Assembly (NCBI GenBank): GCA_024500155.1 | Contig: CM044880.1 | Location: forward strand, 3,410,001 to 3,474,000 | Length of the DNA: 64,000 bases | Direction of reading: 5' to 3' | Origin: Chenopodium formosanum | Lineage: Eukaryota > Streptophyta > Magnoliopsida > Caryophyllales > Amaranthaceae | Part shown: positions 13,263-24,890 of the stretch, piece by piece | How positions within the stretch are numbered: position 1 is the first letter of the stretch | Layout: each line of letters starts with the position of its first letter | The notes under the pieces: model-generated | What the model was told of the DNA's origin: nothing | Databases searched by the model: none | The model's input: the letters and a program-made list of their open reading frames with translations, nothing else | Made by a program: the position numbers and the translations under genes

Positions 13263-14535
13263 TATATATTAGTAATCAGTTGACATCACAAGATTGGAAA
13301 TGAGGATGAAGTATCATCGGAATTCGGCTCTAATCTGTCATCTCCAAATTGTTGAGATTCGTAGGAGACCAACGAAATTAGTAAATGAATATTAAAGTCT
13401 AGCAAAATTAAAATTAACTAACATCTATGTTATTATTAAAATTCATGGGATTAACATGCTAACGCCATACCCTTATTATTATTTGGTACATTTGTGTCAT
13501 CCTATATGTAACACCCTTTCTCACCACATTGCATTGCTTGCAATAACGTGTAGTTAATTTTGAAACGCTATGCTTATTTACTTCAAAAACTATTTATATG
13601 TATAACCTTCGTATATTTATATACATTTGACATATTTTATATATTAATGAAATATAATAGTATAAATTATTATGTTCTTCACTTACTCAATAATAATTGG
13701 AACCCTTTTTATTTGAAAATTGTGTAGTACACCAGGGTGTACCATGCTCATGGTACACCTAGTGTTAAATGATGTGTTTTTAACATTTCATTTGCAAGCT
13801 GTCAGTTTGTTATTTATAAATTAAAAAAAAAAAAATCAATGTCTTCCACAATTCATGCGATTTAACGTGATATTTTCCATTTTTACATAACTTTCAAAAT
13901 TAAATTTCACCATATTTCAATTTCAAATTAAGAGACAATAAAGTTTATAAAGAATTTTTGTAGAGAGAAAAATACAGAGTAAATTATGATAACATTGTAA
14001 TCGATGGATCGAAGAAGGTTATTTGATTTTATTTGTTAATATTTTAATTTCAGGATTTTGCTTATTAGGTTGATTATATTTCGTTATTATTTTGCACAAT
14101 TATTGTAAAATATCGCTGTTTTTTTTTTTTTTTTCAATTTTGATATTTATGAATTTGATATCCATATGACAAAGGTTGAAAATGATGTTCTTTTATTTTG
14201 TCAAAGGTTGAAGATGATGTTCTTTATATTTTGTCAATCGTTGAAGATGGTGTTCTTTATAAATTGTACATATGTTCGTCATTATAGTTATTGAACAATT
14301 ATATAAATATTCTTTATTTTTATCCTTTACGTATATATAAATTTATGATATACCGGGGCATCGTCCGAGCCAATAACTAGTAATATAATTATTTCTTAAC
14401 CTATTAGAATCATAACAAAATTGTAGATGTTTATTATTTGGAGTTATTAAATAGTTATGTAGCTTGCGTTCATCTCACATAATCAATTATAACTAATTGA
14501 TTTAACTATTATATTAGCTTAATTGATTTGTAAAA
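13263..14535. other. intergenic, one isolated hairpin at 13736-13759
   Basis: This stretch is AT-rich with no coding pattern. It contains a perfect 11-base-arm palindrome (arms ggtgtaccatg/catggtacacc, 2-base centre) at 13736-13759. It also has a possible degenerate Helitron-type end (ending CTAG then T) near 14379. No partner hairpin is seen nearby. Confidence 0.5.
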
Positions 14536-16578
14536 TTAAGCACCATTTGAGCAATCCTCTGGTCCAAAGTGTAGTTGACCATTTGTAAGATCATATATTA
14601 TCCTATGATCAATCTGTTGTTCAGATCCTAATATGGTCAAACCACCCAATGCCTGGTTACTTTCAAGAAAAAGCAAGCAAACAATAGGAAAACCATCTTC
14701 CTGAAACGTATCAAATGTTAAATCTGAAGTCATAAAGAAATCTGCTGCTCCCGCAAACACCCATGTAATGTACGGAAGGTTCACGGTTTCAGGCTCACTT
14801 ATACGCTTGTAACAAAGGTCAAGCCCTGACGTAGTACTTTGAAATCTCTCCACATTTTTATTAGCGGATTCAATGTTACGCGCAACCGCGTCTTTGAAGA
14901 TAGTATAGGCCGCAGAGGTGATGCGGCTAGTAGGCGTGCCTGTGTCGATGATGCATCCTCCAGTTCCGTCACTTTGTATATCAAAAACACCCGGTGGAAG
15001 ATCTAAGTCTTCGTCGTCTACTCTAATGCCGCAGAGGTTCAAGTAATGGTGGCCTTCGCGGTCAGCACGTTTAAACATAGGGGTGGTGTAAACTTCCGCT
15101 GGGGGTTGTATCACGTCGTCTCCGAATCGAAGGTGCATTGGCGGAAGTCCTTCTTCTTCTGGTTGTAAGCAATATGAAAATTTTCCGTTTACTAAAATCT
15201 TTGCTTGTTCGGGGAAGCTGTATTGGCCGTAACCCATTCCTAAATATCCGTTAAACTTATTGTTCATATCTTGACCTGCATCACGAATTTAAATATCTCA
15301 TACTTGTACTCCATGATAGATAAAAATCAATATCAATTCAAACAGGTACCGTCATTATTAAAATTTATGCATACCATTAAATCTTAAACATTACTCGTAA
15401 AAAAAAATAAATAAATAATGTTTTAAAATGTACGTATTATTATTATCGACCTAATATATTAATAATTGACCACTTAATGTTAGGAATACTAACTATAAAT
15501 GTATTTTTAGTTCAGAATCCAATTTAATTTCAACGGGTAAAAGCGTAATATCCTGATTATTGGGCCTGATAAGCCTAACATGATTTTCGAGTTTGGACAA
15601 AAAAATTTATACAAGGACGCCCCAGCCTTTTTTTTTTTTTTTAATGGCTTCTAGCCCATTTTTTATGGCCTCTAATATGTTTACAGTAATAACAACTAAA
15701 TCTATGACATTTTATATTATTTAGCAAATAAAAAGGTCAAAATTAGACAAAAATTATAAATTTTAAATAGATCTATTAAAAATTGGATGTAGTAACTTGT
15801 TAATTAAAGTGGTAAAAAATTAGAATATAGTATTGCAAAAAGTCAAATTGATGCATTTATTTAAAAACGGAGGTAGTACTACAATACCTTGTATAAAGTT
15901 TTGCATGTCGAAACCACATCCGAATAAAATACCATCTATTTCCAGGCCATCATTTTGAGACCTAAAAACAAATGACTCAGTAGCGATAATCGCTTTGACA
16001 ACGCTGCCATCACCATACATGCGCGTCTCCTTGCAAACATTCTCCGAGCATTCAGCAGTACTAGCACATTGTGAGCAAGGGATGGGCTTATAACTATGAG
16101 ATTGGCTTGCAGGATAGTAGGGATTTACTTGATGGAAGCATTTGACACAATTTTCACATTGTGTCCACGTAAGATCGCTTCCAGTATCGAGCCCTAAATA
16201 AATAGTTTTACTATCCGGTTTACCATCAAATATACCAATGTCAATTTCAACAAGGTATATAAACTCTTGTATAGTCATTGGTGGTCGTATAATTGGTTCA
16301 ATATCTTCGTTAGGGTTTCGAGTTTTGTTAGTACTAATTGATTTTACAAGCGAGTTTTGTGTCTTTTGAATGTATTCATTTCTTCTCATCACTTTTGTAA
16401 GGTTTGACCGATACAAAGGTGATTCAGGAGAGTCGCGATGAATTAATCTAAAGCTAAAACCTTTGGTCTTTTGGGTGGTAGCATTGTTGTTAATAGCATG
16501 GATGATTAGAAAAAGATTTCCTAGGGAAAGAAGGAGAGTAATTAGTGAAGAGTAAGCAAATGAATTTGGAACAGCCAT
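14536..16578 (-). CDS. nepenthesin-like aspartic protease 2 (two exons)
   Basis: This second A1 aspartic protease is a paralogue of the one at 492-2976. Exon 1 is 16578-15888 and exon 2 is 15275-14536, giving 476 residues. The intron is GT-AG with the same phase (after the first base of a Gly codon) as in the paralogue. The N-terminus is hydrophobic (about residues 8-28), consistent with a signal peptide, followed by FRLIHRDSPESPLY, the propeptide motif common in this group. The first catalytic motif DTGS is at 131-134, followed by the nepenthesin-type Cys-rich segment (WTQCENCVKCFHQ). The second is DTGT at about 341-344; Thr in place of Ser is common in A1 enzymes. Both Asp residues are kept, so the enzyme should be active. 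Substrate and location are not shown by the sequence. Confidence 0.9.
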
Positions 16579-16642
16579 TGAAGAAGTTAAAAGAAAGTGA
16601 TGGAATAGAATTGAAATATGCCTATTACTACAGTGTTACTAT

Positions 16643-16651
16643 TATATATAC
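16643..16651 (-). promoter_or_regulatory. candidate TATA box of aspartic protease 2
   Basis: The minus strand reads TATATATAA about 65 bases upstream of the start codon. Suggested by position only. Confidence 0.4.
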
Positions 16652-16659
16652 CACATAAA

Positions 16660-17244
16660 TTCTACTCATTTTATACAATTTAAGGTATGATATCTTCTAT
16701 ATTTAATTTTTGATATCTTTTTTTAATTATATGTTTTGATAGGTTTGAATTATTGATGAAATTATACTTTGATGATTGATCATTATTGGTACCTTTTTTT
16801 AGGGGTCATTATTGGTACTTGAATGATATGTCATGCAAATTACCATATTCAATCTATTTTCATTAATTAGTTTTTTCTTATTCAACTTTAGTTATTGTTG
16901 ATAGCTAATCCTTAGGTCCCATGCTCCCATCACATATTCACATGTATGTTGTGAAAAACTAAGGACCAATAAAATATTTGAAATAAATAAATGGGCTTAG
17001 CTATTCTGGAAGAGATCCTGCAGCACAGTGGGCCTTATTTTTCAACACTACTCCTCAACCTCAATACTCCCTAGTTCGGATATAAATCCACCATGCTTCA
17101 TTATAAGAACTAAGAAGAGACTTAACAATTATCTATATAAATTATATATACCCGGGTGTAAGAAACAGTAAAGGGTATTTTTCTACTTATTGATTATAAA
17201 CATAAAAAATAAAAAAAACTATTACCTTTGAATACACTTTTTTT

Positions 17245-17277
<33 letters not shown>

Positions 17278-17757
17278 AGGAATTGAATACACCTATCTTT
17301 ATATGCACTCTGGTGTATATAAAAGGTGTTGAACAAATTTAGTGTGGTCGAATCTGGTTAGGTTGGCTACACTGGATTTATATATGGTTGAGAACTTATC
17401 GACTCAAACCAAATTGAATTATTAAGTGGGTGTAAAGCTTTATTTTAATACCCAGTTTATTTGTTAAAGTCAATCATCTTTCTAATTCTTACTAGCTACT
17501 ATATATTATTGTATTAAAACTATTTATTTTACTATTCAACAAACTCTAAATACACATTTTCACCAAAAAAATTATAAATCGTACCACATGATTTGAGTTT
17601 TATTATAATTAATTTTGTTTTGCACACACGTAGTATATGCAAAAATCCGTTACAGATGGTATATGAACACGTTTAGCATGAACCAACTCTTCAACTATAA
17701 GTATGATTATTATGGTAGACAATGACATGCATGGAAAATTGGCATGAAATTTTTTCT
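16660..17757. other. intergenic DNA with a poly-T insertion
   Basis: No gene is seen. At 17228-17292 a poly-T tract of about 40 bases plus 'gagga' is flanked by a perfect 10-base duplication, ttgaatacac (17228-17237 and 17283-17292). Confidence 0.5.
17228..17292 (-). mobile_element. poly(A) micro-retroinsertion with 10-bp TSD
   Basis: The duplication ttgaatacac flanks a T tract followed by gagga on the plus strand, that is, TCCTC plus poly(A) on the minus strand. This is what a severely 5'-truncated retroposon leaves behind. Similar insertions occur at 21787, 43083, 45064 and 57395. Confidence 0.6.
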
Positions 17758-18885
17758 GTGGAGGCGGATGCACCATGCTTGGTGCATCCAGTTTTCTTAA
17801 AAAAAAAGGCGAAATGAACATTTAGCTATTCAGTAAAGAACATATAGTTATTTTGTAAAGAACATATAGCTATTTTATAAAGAACATCCAGTTTTATATG
17901 TTTTTTTGTAAATCTAAAGAACATTTGTAATATTAGTAAAAAACATGATAATATTAAAGAACATTATTCATATAGTAAATGTACATTTGGTATAAATGAT
18001 CATGTATGTATATATAAATGTACATTTTACTGTATTATAATGTACATTGTATTATATTCTAATGAACATATATGTTATAATGTTGGTTACATGTTTTATG
18101 TACATTGTATTATTTGCATCATATAAGTATATGAAAAAAGAACATTTTACTGTATTTTAATGTACATTGTATTATTTGGATCTACAACTTTTTCTAAATT
18201 TGTCTATTTGCTTGCTTTCTTCTTCCAAAATATATTAATCGGTTGATCTTCTTCAAGAATTTCATTTTATTTCTCATTGCAACAACAAAATTATATCAAA
18301 ATCGCAATTAATTTTCAATAAAATCAAATATTACAATTTTCAATCAAATTTATAAAAAACAAACACTCAAACTCAAAATAAACAAGTATGAATGTCAAAT
18401 AAACAAGTATAAATGTCAAATAAACAGGTATAAATGTCGAATTTGGTCTTACCTTTCGTTTTTATTTGTCATCTTGAACAATCTTGGGCTCAAAATTTCG
18501 AATTTCTTGAAATTTTGTTTGAGGTTTGAAGAATTTAAATGGGTTTGAAGTTTTGTTTGGAGAGAGAAAGTGGACTTTTGGTAAAAAAAAAATTGAAATG
18601 ATTTGTAATTAATGTATGGTAAAAAAAAATTAATTATAGTACTATTTATCTATTTCATTATATAAAATTTCTTTTAAAAAATATATATATACAAAATTGT
18701 TGCATAAAAAACTGATGTACATTACAAATAAACACTATGTTCTTTTATATATATGTCCATGTACATTATAAACGACTACTATGTTCTTTTATATGACCAT
18801 GTTCATTAGTATATATCTGAATGTTCATTCCGCCTTTTTGTATTTTGGAGCGGATGCACCATGTGGATCATGCATCCGCCTCCAC
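17758..18885. mobile_element. palindrome-ended element 1 (1,128 bp)
   Basis: The two ends are inverted: the left starts GTGGAGGCGGATGCACCATG, and the right, reversed, starts GTGGAGGCGGATGCATG. Each end also folds on itself: ggatgcaccatgcttggtgcatcc on the left, with a similar hairpin on the right. The interior has no gene. Its left half repeats 'aaagaacat' and 'gtacattgtatt' many times, and the right end has the reverse form 'atgttctttt'. No target duplication is clear. It resembles elements at 28561, 51471, 54579 and 55483 in layout. Confidence 0.7.
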
Positions 18886-19091
18886 GAACCAACTATTAAA
18901 ATTGGCAACAAACAACCATCATATATTTGACAAATTGACAGCAAATATAAGCTAAGCTGTTTTGCATGCATTATTACAAATACATCTATCACTCTCTATA
19001 CGCACGTCCTGCTACAATATGATCCACACCTATAATATACGTGATATCTAATTAGTTTAATCTTACAAGTCACAATTTCACGCTTTTTAAG

Positions 19092-19310
19092 TCGTTGCAC
19101 AATGAAAAAAGCCAGAAAATCTAGAAAAATGTGACATCAATAATGTAGGTCTCATATTAACAACTTAATTTAGATCACCACTTATTATGATAGCCCGCTA
19201 CCCATTAACGTTTATAGTTGCACAACGAAAAAGCAAGAAAAATCTAGAAAAATGCAACATCAAACGTAAGTCTCCGTCCTATATATGAATTGACTTTAGA
19301 TCAACACATA
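19092..19310. repeat. diverged ~110-bp tandem duplication
   Basis: The block 'gttgcacaa(t/c)gaaaaa...tctagaaaaatg..acatcaa...gt(a/c)..tct' occurs twice, near 19092-19203 and 19214-19310. The copies differ at many sites, so the event is old. Confidence 0.6.
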
Positions 19311-20679
19311 TCAGGGGTGTTTATGAACATGTGCATAAATGAAACTACAATAAGATAGCCATATTTTTTCATAAAATTTGTAATTAAGTACTAGTTAAAT
19401 ATTTTTCCTTAAACAAATGATTTTAGGGTTCAATTTAACAAAATTGCACTGGGCCATTTCCAGTGTTAGTATTTGTAGCCCCGCCTCTGACACTTAAAAT
19501 GACCCGCTGCCAATAAATGTTTCTTTTATCTATGTAAACTTTAGTTACTCAAATAGAGTCAGTTTCTTCAAGTTCGAGTTTTGAAGAATTGTGCATGACA
19601 AGTTTCAAGTCAAGTCAATTCAAGCACAACTTAACTCACAATCAACTTGCTCGATCAGCATCCCTAATCTAAAACACGACCAGCATCCCTAATCTAAAAC
19701 ACGACCTCCAATACACTGCTCACTTATGCGACTTTCAAAGGGCATCACGATGTTTCTTGAATTTCCTAACCTTTGTAGCCTTCAAAAATTGACGATATTT
19801 CTGGCTAATATGTCCAGCTGGTACAATATTGCAATTACGTCTTGCTTCATCCAATCTAGCTATTGAGTACTTGCTAAGGTCAACAAAATTACACCATTTT
19901 GTCATGCATCGATCAGCATCACCTAAATCAACATGCAAACGGTGAGTTATAACTGAATATGACTATATGTATGAGCCCATCATTAATTGAAGAAACCAAC
20001 TACCAACTAAGGCCGGATGGCACGATAAACAACATGCATGGTCGGGTGTCTATTTGACTAAATTGGCCGGGTCATGACCCGGACAATACAAGCCCGAATA
20101 CTAGTTAAAACCTATGTTGTTACTTCTAATAATATCATATCATATATTAGTGTTTACAATAATAGAAAAGGCGGTAATGAAAGCCGGCTTGTAATGGAAT
20201 TTTAGTACTTGTTTGATAATGTTTACATAGGAAAATTAATCTTCATGTGTGCATATGTGAATTAACGAATAATCACTTAATATTTTCCCTTTATTATCAT
20301 TTGTTACTATCATAATAAATGTCATTATGTATATACATAGTGGATTAAAATTTGGATTATGTTAGACTTCTAATTATGTTAATCTATAGGTCCAGTCAAA
20401 CTTCTTGTGCAGAAATTGTTCAATGGATGACGTAACAAGTCATCATCATATGATGCGCGTTTTACCTGGCATGTATACTTGCAAAAATTTGTCTTTTGTA
20501 CACTTTGTAGTTTGTACTAATAGATATGAACCGTCCAGCCCTTACAAAGTTACAAAAAGTCTTACAGCTCTTACAAGTATCAAACAACTCAAATAGAGCG
20601 TAGTTCGTTGGTACATGTTACATTTAATGCTAGCTACAATAGAAAAAAAAATTACTCTCATCTTTCATACTTCGTATAC

Positions 20680-20688
20680 TTTATATAG
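20680..20688 (+). promoter_or_regulatory. candidate TATA box of WSD-a
   Basis: TTTATATAG lies about 110 bases upstream of the WSD-a start codon. Position only. Confidence 0.35.
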
Positions 20689-20798
20689 TAACCTAGATAA
20701 TATGTTCAATTCCCCAAAATTCACTAGCTCAAGATACATTCCAAAAAAAAAAAAAAAAAAAAAAAATCACGTAAAATTTCACCAACTTTTTTAGAAGT

Positions 20799-22341
20799 AT
20801 GTCTAAGAATGATTTTGATCAAGGTGAGGCCCTAAATTCGCCCTTTGGTAGGTTATATTATTGTTCAGAAACTGAGCAAATAATGAATTGTGCCATGTTT
20901 TTTAAGTACCCAATTGATGTACAAGGCCTTAAAAAGGCCTTCTCAAACTCGACAATGATCAAAGACCCAAGGTTTTGCAGCCTCTTGGTAAGAAACCCTA
21001 ATGGTGAAGATCATTGGAAGAGAGTCCATGTTAACATTGATGATCACTTCATCCTCCAATACCCTACATCCATTTCAAAAACTCGAGGCCATGATGAGGA
21101 AGACGACGTTGAAGCCACCGTGAATGCATACTTAGCTGACCTCGCGGTGTCAACTCCACTAAGCAAAAACAAGCCATTATGGGAAGTTCATGTTTTAGTG
21201 GAGTTAAAATGTGTTGTGTTAAGAGTTCATCATTCATTAGGTGATGGGGTGTCTATGATGTCTATGCTTTCCTCTTGTTTTGGTCAAAAGAAAGAGACAA
21301 AAAGTGGTGTTAATGGTGAGGATAATATTGTGAAAGATGGTGACAATAATCATGCAAAAAGGAAGTGGAAAATTGGAGGAATAATGGGGTTGATTAAAAG
21401 TATGTGGTTTACAATTGTTTTTGGGTTGAGGATTTTAGGGAGGGTTTTAGGGTTGAAAGATAAGTTTAGTGTGATTAGTGGTGGTGATGGGGTTGAGCTT
21501 TGGCCTAGGAAATTGGTCACTGCCAAGTTTAAGATTCAAGATTTCAAGTCTATCAAAACGGCGGCCACTCCTAATGTTGTAAGTAATTTCACATGCATCA
21601 GATTTACTCCGATCCCCTAATCTTGAATATAGCTAGCTATTTATGTGCACTTGCATTAAAGTTACGATAGATACTTAATTACAAAAAGGTTACATTAAGC
21701 ACGTACTTTCAATTTATTTTGCATGTTTGACCTCCTGATGTATACTCTTTTACTATTTTTGTACATCTCCAAATTTTTCTTAAAAAACACTTCACACTTT
21801 TTTTTTTTTTTGAACGGAAAAACACCTTACACTTCACACTTATCTAATCACCTAATTTTTACTTGTCCGAGTTATCTGGTGAGCTCGTTGCCCTTGAGTG
21901 ATGTTGGCTGCACACACTTACATACACATCCCAAACACGCATCATTAAATTTGTATTTTAGCTGACCTTTTTATCATTGAAAGCTCATGTTATTAAATTA
22001 CATAATTTAAATTAAATCTTGTATTTGAATTAAAGAAGAGGTGTCATATTAATTCCAATTAACTAAGGACCCCCTTGAAAAGGTTGAACAGCTTGTCCTT
22101 CGTATTAGTTAGTTGCTTAATATGTATGTGATGCATGGATTGTTTATAATTAAAGCTACAACCACTAAGTGGATATTTTGGAGTGAAGCGAGTATTTGAG
22201 GCAATCATTTCAAATTATTTACATTAATAATTTGACTTTTAATTTAATAATGATATATTTGTAAATAAATGTCAGTTAAGTTCGTTGTTGCAGTGCTAGC
22301 TAGGTAAATCTTAATACATTCATAAAACAAAATGAAGCAAC

Positions 22342-22377
<36 letters not shown>

Positions 22378-22403
22378 GATATACTATCTAGCTCCGTTAA
22401 CAC

Positions 22404-22482
<79 letters not shown>

Positions 22483-24629
22483 GATATACTATCTAGCTCC
22501 GTTAACACATAAATATTTTTTTGTTGCAAATTACTCCGTAAATAATAAGAAACTGAGGTAGTACACACAGTTCACACACGTAGTTGCATGATTGAGTTTT
22601 GAGTACGATTTCATGTGACAACTAATATCCTCACTCCATATACCTGTGCACTCTCTGCAATATGGCACGATGTGTGTAGTACGTAACACAGTTATAAATT
22701 TGAACGCTAAATCAATACAATATATACACGTAAATAGTATGGTACAAACACCTTGCATTCCTGAATTACTGCTATTCCAGAAAAGTGAAAGGTAGCAAAA
22801 CAATAACAACCTTAGTTACCTAACGTCCTAACTCACAATCAATTATGTACCCCAGTATTGTTTTATCATTCTCATTCTTAGTTGCTTATGTTTCTCATAA
22901 ATAGTACAAAGTATTTACCATATTTTATTTTCCATATTAATCTCTTATGGATTATTTAATTTTTTTCACCCTATATTTATTTTTGTGTTATGCAGACTGT
23001 CAATGATGTGCTTTTAGGGGTCATTTCACATGGACTCTCCAAGTACATAGATGACAAATCACCCAAGGGTAATATTATTTTTAATCTGTCGATTTATTTT
23101 AATTAACTGCGTGATAAGAAAACGAGTATTTAGTGGTGATACATAAGACATAAGATCGAATTATGTGCACATTGACCACTTACATCAACTATGTTTAATT
23201 AATTCCTTCTTTTAACTCTTTTTTTTATAATAAATAATGAGTCAAAGTCAATTAACTCAATTGTCCTGTTTTTTGTTAGCTCTGCGGCAAAGCCTTCAAG
23301 TGACTGCTATCCTGGTTGTCAATCTACGAAGAAACTCTGGCTTACAGGTTTGTTTATCATTCTTTTTTGTAACACTTGTTTTATTTATACTCCATATAAA
23401 TATATTGATTAAACTTAAATATTTTAAATATGTTTTTAAATACAAACATCGGTATAATTTGTAATTACTCGTATGTCGTATAGTCGTATATCTTACTCCG
23501 TAGAAGTTAACAAAATATGAGGTAATATTATTTGAACTTGAAATGTTAACTTTGACCCTGAATTTTTCATGTTGCACTTTACTTAAAAATTTTCAAACCC
23601 AATAATTACTAAAAATTTAATTTATTTCAAAGAAAGGTTACATATTGTTATGCCACCATACGTCACCTTTTGGAGTGAACTATTTACAAAAGCACAAAAT
23701 TATTTTTAAAAGCACGAAAAAGTTAAGATAGTATTCTCTCGAGATTAAAAAATTATGGTGTAATTGTAACAGGAAAATAAACCAGCGAATATGATAAAAA
23801 TCCATCCTAGTTGTGGGTTATCATCATGGGGAAACAGAACGGGCTTAATGCTATTGCCATTAAATTGCTGTAATGGGCTTCATCCTTTGGATCATTTGAA
23901 GGAAGTGAAAGCAACTATGGACCAAAAAAAGAACTCATATGAAGCTCCTATCTCTCATTTGTTTCTTACATTGTTGACTGCTTACTTTGGCCCAAAGGTT
24001 AGTCCAATTCTAACTTCTTCATAATATTATTATGATCGAGTAGAATTATATCTTATATTTTAATACTACTTTCGTTATGTATTAGTTACAACTTTGGGTA
24101 TTATTTGTAAGATATTAAAAATTTTCAAAGTTGCAACTACTAGTTACCGAATAATTTTATTCTAGCAAATCATTTAACCTCATGGTCAGTCGATAATACG
24201 AGTTTTAAATAACGCAGGCGGCTAGTTGGTGTTGTCACCAAGTTTTATGTAACACAGCTTTGCTCATTTCAAATATTATGGGTCCTTCCGAGCAGATCGT
24301 GGTTGCTAACAACCCTGTTACAAGTATAAGAGTGAACATCTCCAGCCAACCTCAAGTACATGATAAAATCCCATATTTATTTTTTTCGGATTTTTTTTTT
24401 TTATTATTATTATTATTATTCCACTTAATTCTGATAAATATATAAATTGTTATTTATGTACTTGTTTTATGAGCAGGCAATTACAATGCACATGGTAAGC
24501 TATGCAGGGAAGGCTGAATTACAAGTGATGGTGGCTAAAGATATCATTCCTGACCCTGAATTTTTGGTCAAGTGCATTCGAGACTCTTTAGCTGAAATGA
24601 AGAATTCTGTCAAAATAAACCTTGTTTAG
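20799..24629 (+). CDS. WSD-a: wax ester synthase/diacylglycerol acyltransferase
   Basis: This is an O-acyltransferase of the plant WSD1 family, which joins acyl-CoA to fatty alcohols (wax esters) or diacylglycerol, usually at the ER. It has six coding exons: 20799-21578, 22996-23068, 23280-23347, 23773-23997, 24218-24355 and 24477-24629, giving 478 residues, the usual length for the family. All introns are GT-AG and all junctions keep the frame. The N-terminal acyltransferase domain has the catalytic HHSLGDG at 144-150, preceded by PLWEVH. A hydrophobic stretch at about 200-220 may bind the membrane. Exon 2 encodes TVNDVLLGVISHGLSKY, exon 4 WGNRTGLMLLPL, exon 5 SNIMGPSE and exon 6 MVSYAGKAELQVMVAKD, all typical of the C-terminal WS/DGAT domain. 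Intron 1 holds a long AT microsatellite. The gene looks intact; exact substrate is unknown. Confidence 0.92.
21787..21841 (-). mobile_element. poly(A) micro-retroinsertion with 13-bp TSD, WSD-a intron 1
   Basis: The 13-base sequence acacttcacactt occurs at 21787-21799 and 21829-21841. Between them are a T run and gaacggaaaaacaccttac. The T run is poly(A) on the minus strand. Confidence 0.55.
22345..22517. repeat. (AT)n microsatellite with duplicated flank, WSD-a intron 1
   Basis: Two long (TA)n runs (about 22345-22374 and 22408-22480) alternate with two copies of a ~36-base unique sequence beginning aatgatatactatctagctc. So the repeat and its flank were duplicated together, probably by slippage or unequal exchange. 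Confidence 0.85.
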
Positions 24630-24727
24630 ATATATACATATGAGAATGTAACATCAATATATAGTACTTCATAATTTTCATTTTCTTTTAGACCACGCCA
24701 AAATATGTAGTAGTATATAATATACTC

Positions 24728-24890
24728 TGTTGGAACCCAGTGTGTATCTTGTGAGTGTCCCACATTGGAGAAAGAGGAGAGGTGGTTCCACTTTATAAGG
24801 TAGAGGAGTACCTCCTACTATTGCCAATTGGTTTTAGTATGGAAGCTCCAAAGCCTTGTTTGTGGACCAAAACTCTCCTCCGAATAAGTG
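24728..24890 (+). repeat. dispersed LTR-like repeat, copy 1
   Basis: The block from gtgtcccacattggagaaag to ggaccaaaactctcctcc recurs almost unchanged at 51047-51172. It begins near TGTTGG and contains 'ctttataagg', a TATA-like core, so a solo-LTR or TRIM fragment is likely. The ends are not fully defined. Confidence 0.55.

Larger units (their letters stand above)
18886..20798. other. intergenic DNA upstream of the WSD cluster
   Basis: No gene that I can support is seen. The stretch holds a diverged tandem duplication (19092-19310), a short tandem repeat near 19657-19706, and the upstream region of WSD-a, which ends in an A-rich leader (20742-20765). Confidence 0.5.

Noticed and set aside
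14343..14383. Helitron 3' end (ggggcatcgtccg hairpin then CTAG and T)
   Set aside because: The hairpin is weak and no 5' TC end could be matched; I mention it only in the intergenic entry.
19735..19938. Minus-strand 67-codon open frame ending KATKVRKFKKHRDAL
   Set aside because: It reads somewhat like a real protein piece, but I recognise no family, no convincing splice partners or neighbours are seen, and it is short. A gene-fragment origin remains possible.
22320..22568. Open frames made of Tyr-Ile repeats
   Set aside because: They are translations of the (AT)n microsatellite.
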